Shown here: piece after piece, positions 22,005-22,850 of the stretch
Numbering within the stretch: the stretch's first letter is position 1
How the letters are laid out: every line of letters starts with the position of its first letter
Source of the DNA: a virus
IMG/VR virus record: IMGVR_UViG_3300020171_002235
Span: 1 to 22,850 of that record
Strand: one strand, 5' to 3'
Length of the DNA: 22,850 nt
The notes under the pieces: model-generated
What the model saw: only the letters and a program-made list of their open reading frames with translations
Databases searched by the model: none
What the model was told of the DNA's origin: nothing
Made by a program: the position numbers and the translations under genes

Positions 22005-22850
22005 TTATTTCATTTCTATTGCTTTTGGTTTAATTTGCCGCCCACTTGCGGTTGGTTTAATTTGCCGCCCACTTGCGGTTGGTTTAATTTGCCGCCCACT
22101 TGCGGTTGGTTTAAATGTAACGATTCTTGCTATTATACTATCAATCGAATATGTTTCATTAATATTTAATTTTTTTATTAAAATGTCGATTATATAAGTT
22201 TTATCAATATTTAACTTCTTTATTAAAGTATCAATCGAATAATTTGAACCAATAAGATATAACAATAATGTATCGATGACATAACTCCTTTCAACATTTA
22301 ATTTTTTTATCAAAACGTCAATCGAATAATTCCGAGTAATTGAACGTTTTATTAAAATATCAATTACATAACTTTTTTCAATATTTAATTTTTGAATTAA
22401 TGTATCAATTGAATATTGTTCATTAATATTTAACAATTTTATTAAAATATCAATTACATAAGTTTTATCAATATTTAATTTCTTGACAAGAGTATCTAAA
22501 GTATAAGTTTTATCAATATTTAATTTCTTGACAAGAGTATCTAAAGTATAAGTTTTATCAATATTTAATTTCTTGACAAGAGTATCTAAAGTATAATTCG
22601 AAGTAATTGAATATTTTAATATGGCATCAATAACATAACTTCTTTCAATATTTAATTTCTTTATTAAAGTATCTAAAGTATAATTATCTTCGATATTCAA
22701 TTTTTTAAGTAAAATATCCGCGACGTAAGTTTTATCAATATTTAATGATTTTAATAAAACATTAATAGAATATTCTTTGTTGATATTTGCTTTCTTTAAT
22801 AATGAATCAATAACATAAGTTTTATCTATATTAAGAACAGTAAGTAATGT
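22005..22850 (-). CDS. 15-residue-repeat protein, partial (runs off the window)
   Basis: The frame is open from the window edge (22850) to the stop at 22005; the true start is outside. It encodes at least 16 copies of the same 15-residue unit as the 18934 gene (for example NIDKTYTLDTLVKKL) and ends with three copies of PTASGRQIK. A TTG at 22700 is internal to the repeat, so it is not a believable start. The two proteins are paralogues, flanking the GC-rich fibre pair. A 49-bp gap separates this gene from the GC-rich gene downstream. Confidence 0.75.
   Translation of the reverse strand, partial: TLLTVLNIDKTYVIDSLLKKANINKEYSINVLLKSLNIDKTYVADILLKKLNIEDNYTLDTLIKKLNIERSYVIDAILKYSITSNYTLDTLVKKLNIDKTYTLDTLVKKLNIDKTYTLDTLVKKLNIDKTYVIDILIKLLNINEQYSIDTLIQKLNIEKSYVIDILIKRSITRNYSIDVLIKKLNVERSYVIDTLLLYLIGSNYSIDTLIKKLNIDKTYIIDILIKKLNINETYSIDSIIARIVTFKPTASGRQIKPTASGRQIKPTASGRQIKPKAIEMK
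22031..22111 (-). repeat. Three 27-bp repeats encoding PTASGRQIK
   Basis: Units at 22031-22057, 22058-22084 and 22085-22111 are identical to each other. They give a basic, low-complexity tail with one more copy than the paralogue at 18963-19016. Confidence 0.92.
22461..22595 (-). repeat. Three identical 45-bp repeats
   Basis: Copies at 22461-22505, 22506-22550 and 22551-22595 are identical to each other, while the other 45-bp units in the gene have diverged. This shows recent expansion by slippage or unequal recombination and predicts copy-number variation among relatives. Confidence 0.9.

Overview
This window looks like part of the genome of a tailed, siphovirus-like virus (Caudoviricetes) of an anaerobic archaeon. 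The tailed-virus assignment rests on a head-tail connector, tail completion protein, tail tube, frameshifted tail chaperone, tape measure, tail hub and collar-type fibre in collinear order. The archaeal assignment is an inference. Five genes are preceded, 29-34 bp upstream of their ATG, by a TATA element (TATAAATA or close) followed by a CTATTA- or GTATTA-like tail, a spacing expected for leaderless archaeal transcripts. Other starts carry GGTGA/GAGGT-type ribosome binding sites. Anaerobiosis is suggested by an oxygen-sensitive class III ribonucleotide reductase. The backbone is very AT-rich. No portal, capsid, terminase, polymerase, integrase, tRNA or CRISPR array is present.

The layout is two convergent modules meeting near 8970-9000. 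The rightward module (1-8968) holds nucleic-acid and nucleotide-metabolism genes: a zinc-ribbon protein, a C5 cytosine methyltransferase-like protein, an ERCC4/XPF-type nuclease, ThyX, a P-loop kinase/ATPase, a SemiSWEET-like membrane protein, an intein-split NrdD, a free-standing HNH endonuclease, an RNA ligase and several small membrane or unknown proteins. Many stops and starts overlap by 4 bp. A hairpin plus T-tract (8734-8770) closes the main unit, and a 52-residue gene with its own promoter follows.

The leftward module (22850-8996) is structural. In transcription order it contains a partial 15-residue-repeat protein, a GC-rich pair (conserved fibre-associated protein and beta-rich fibre/adhesin), a second 15-residue-repeat protein, the connector, the tail completion protein, an HNH endonuclease, a 40-residue protein, the tail tube, the tail chaperone (G and a -1 frameshifted GT), the tape measure with twelve 33-bp repeats, a distal tail protein, a tail hub, a second HNH endonuclease, a distal tail protein and a collar-domain fibre interrupted by an intein.

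The most striking points are: two repeat proteins with the same basic C-terminal repeats flanking a compositionally foreign fibre cassette; a clear programmed -1 frameshift on A9 in the tail chaperone; five probable selfish elements (two inteins, three HNH genes) in 22.8 kb, with every HNH gene directly downstream of the same promoter type; and an intein in a tail-collar fibre.
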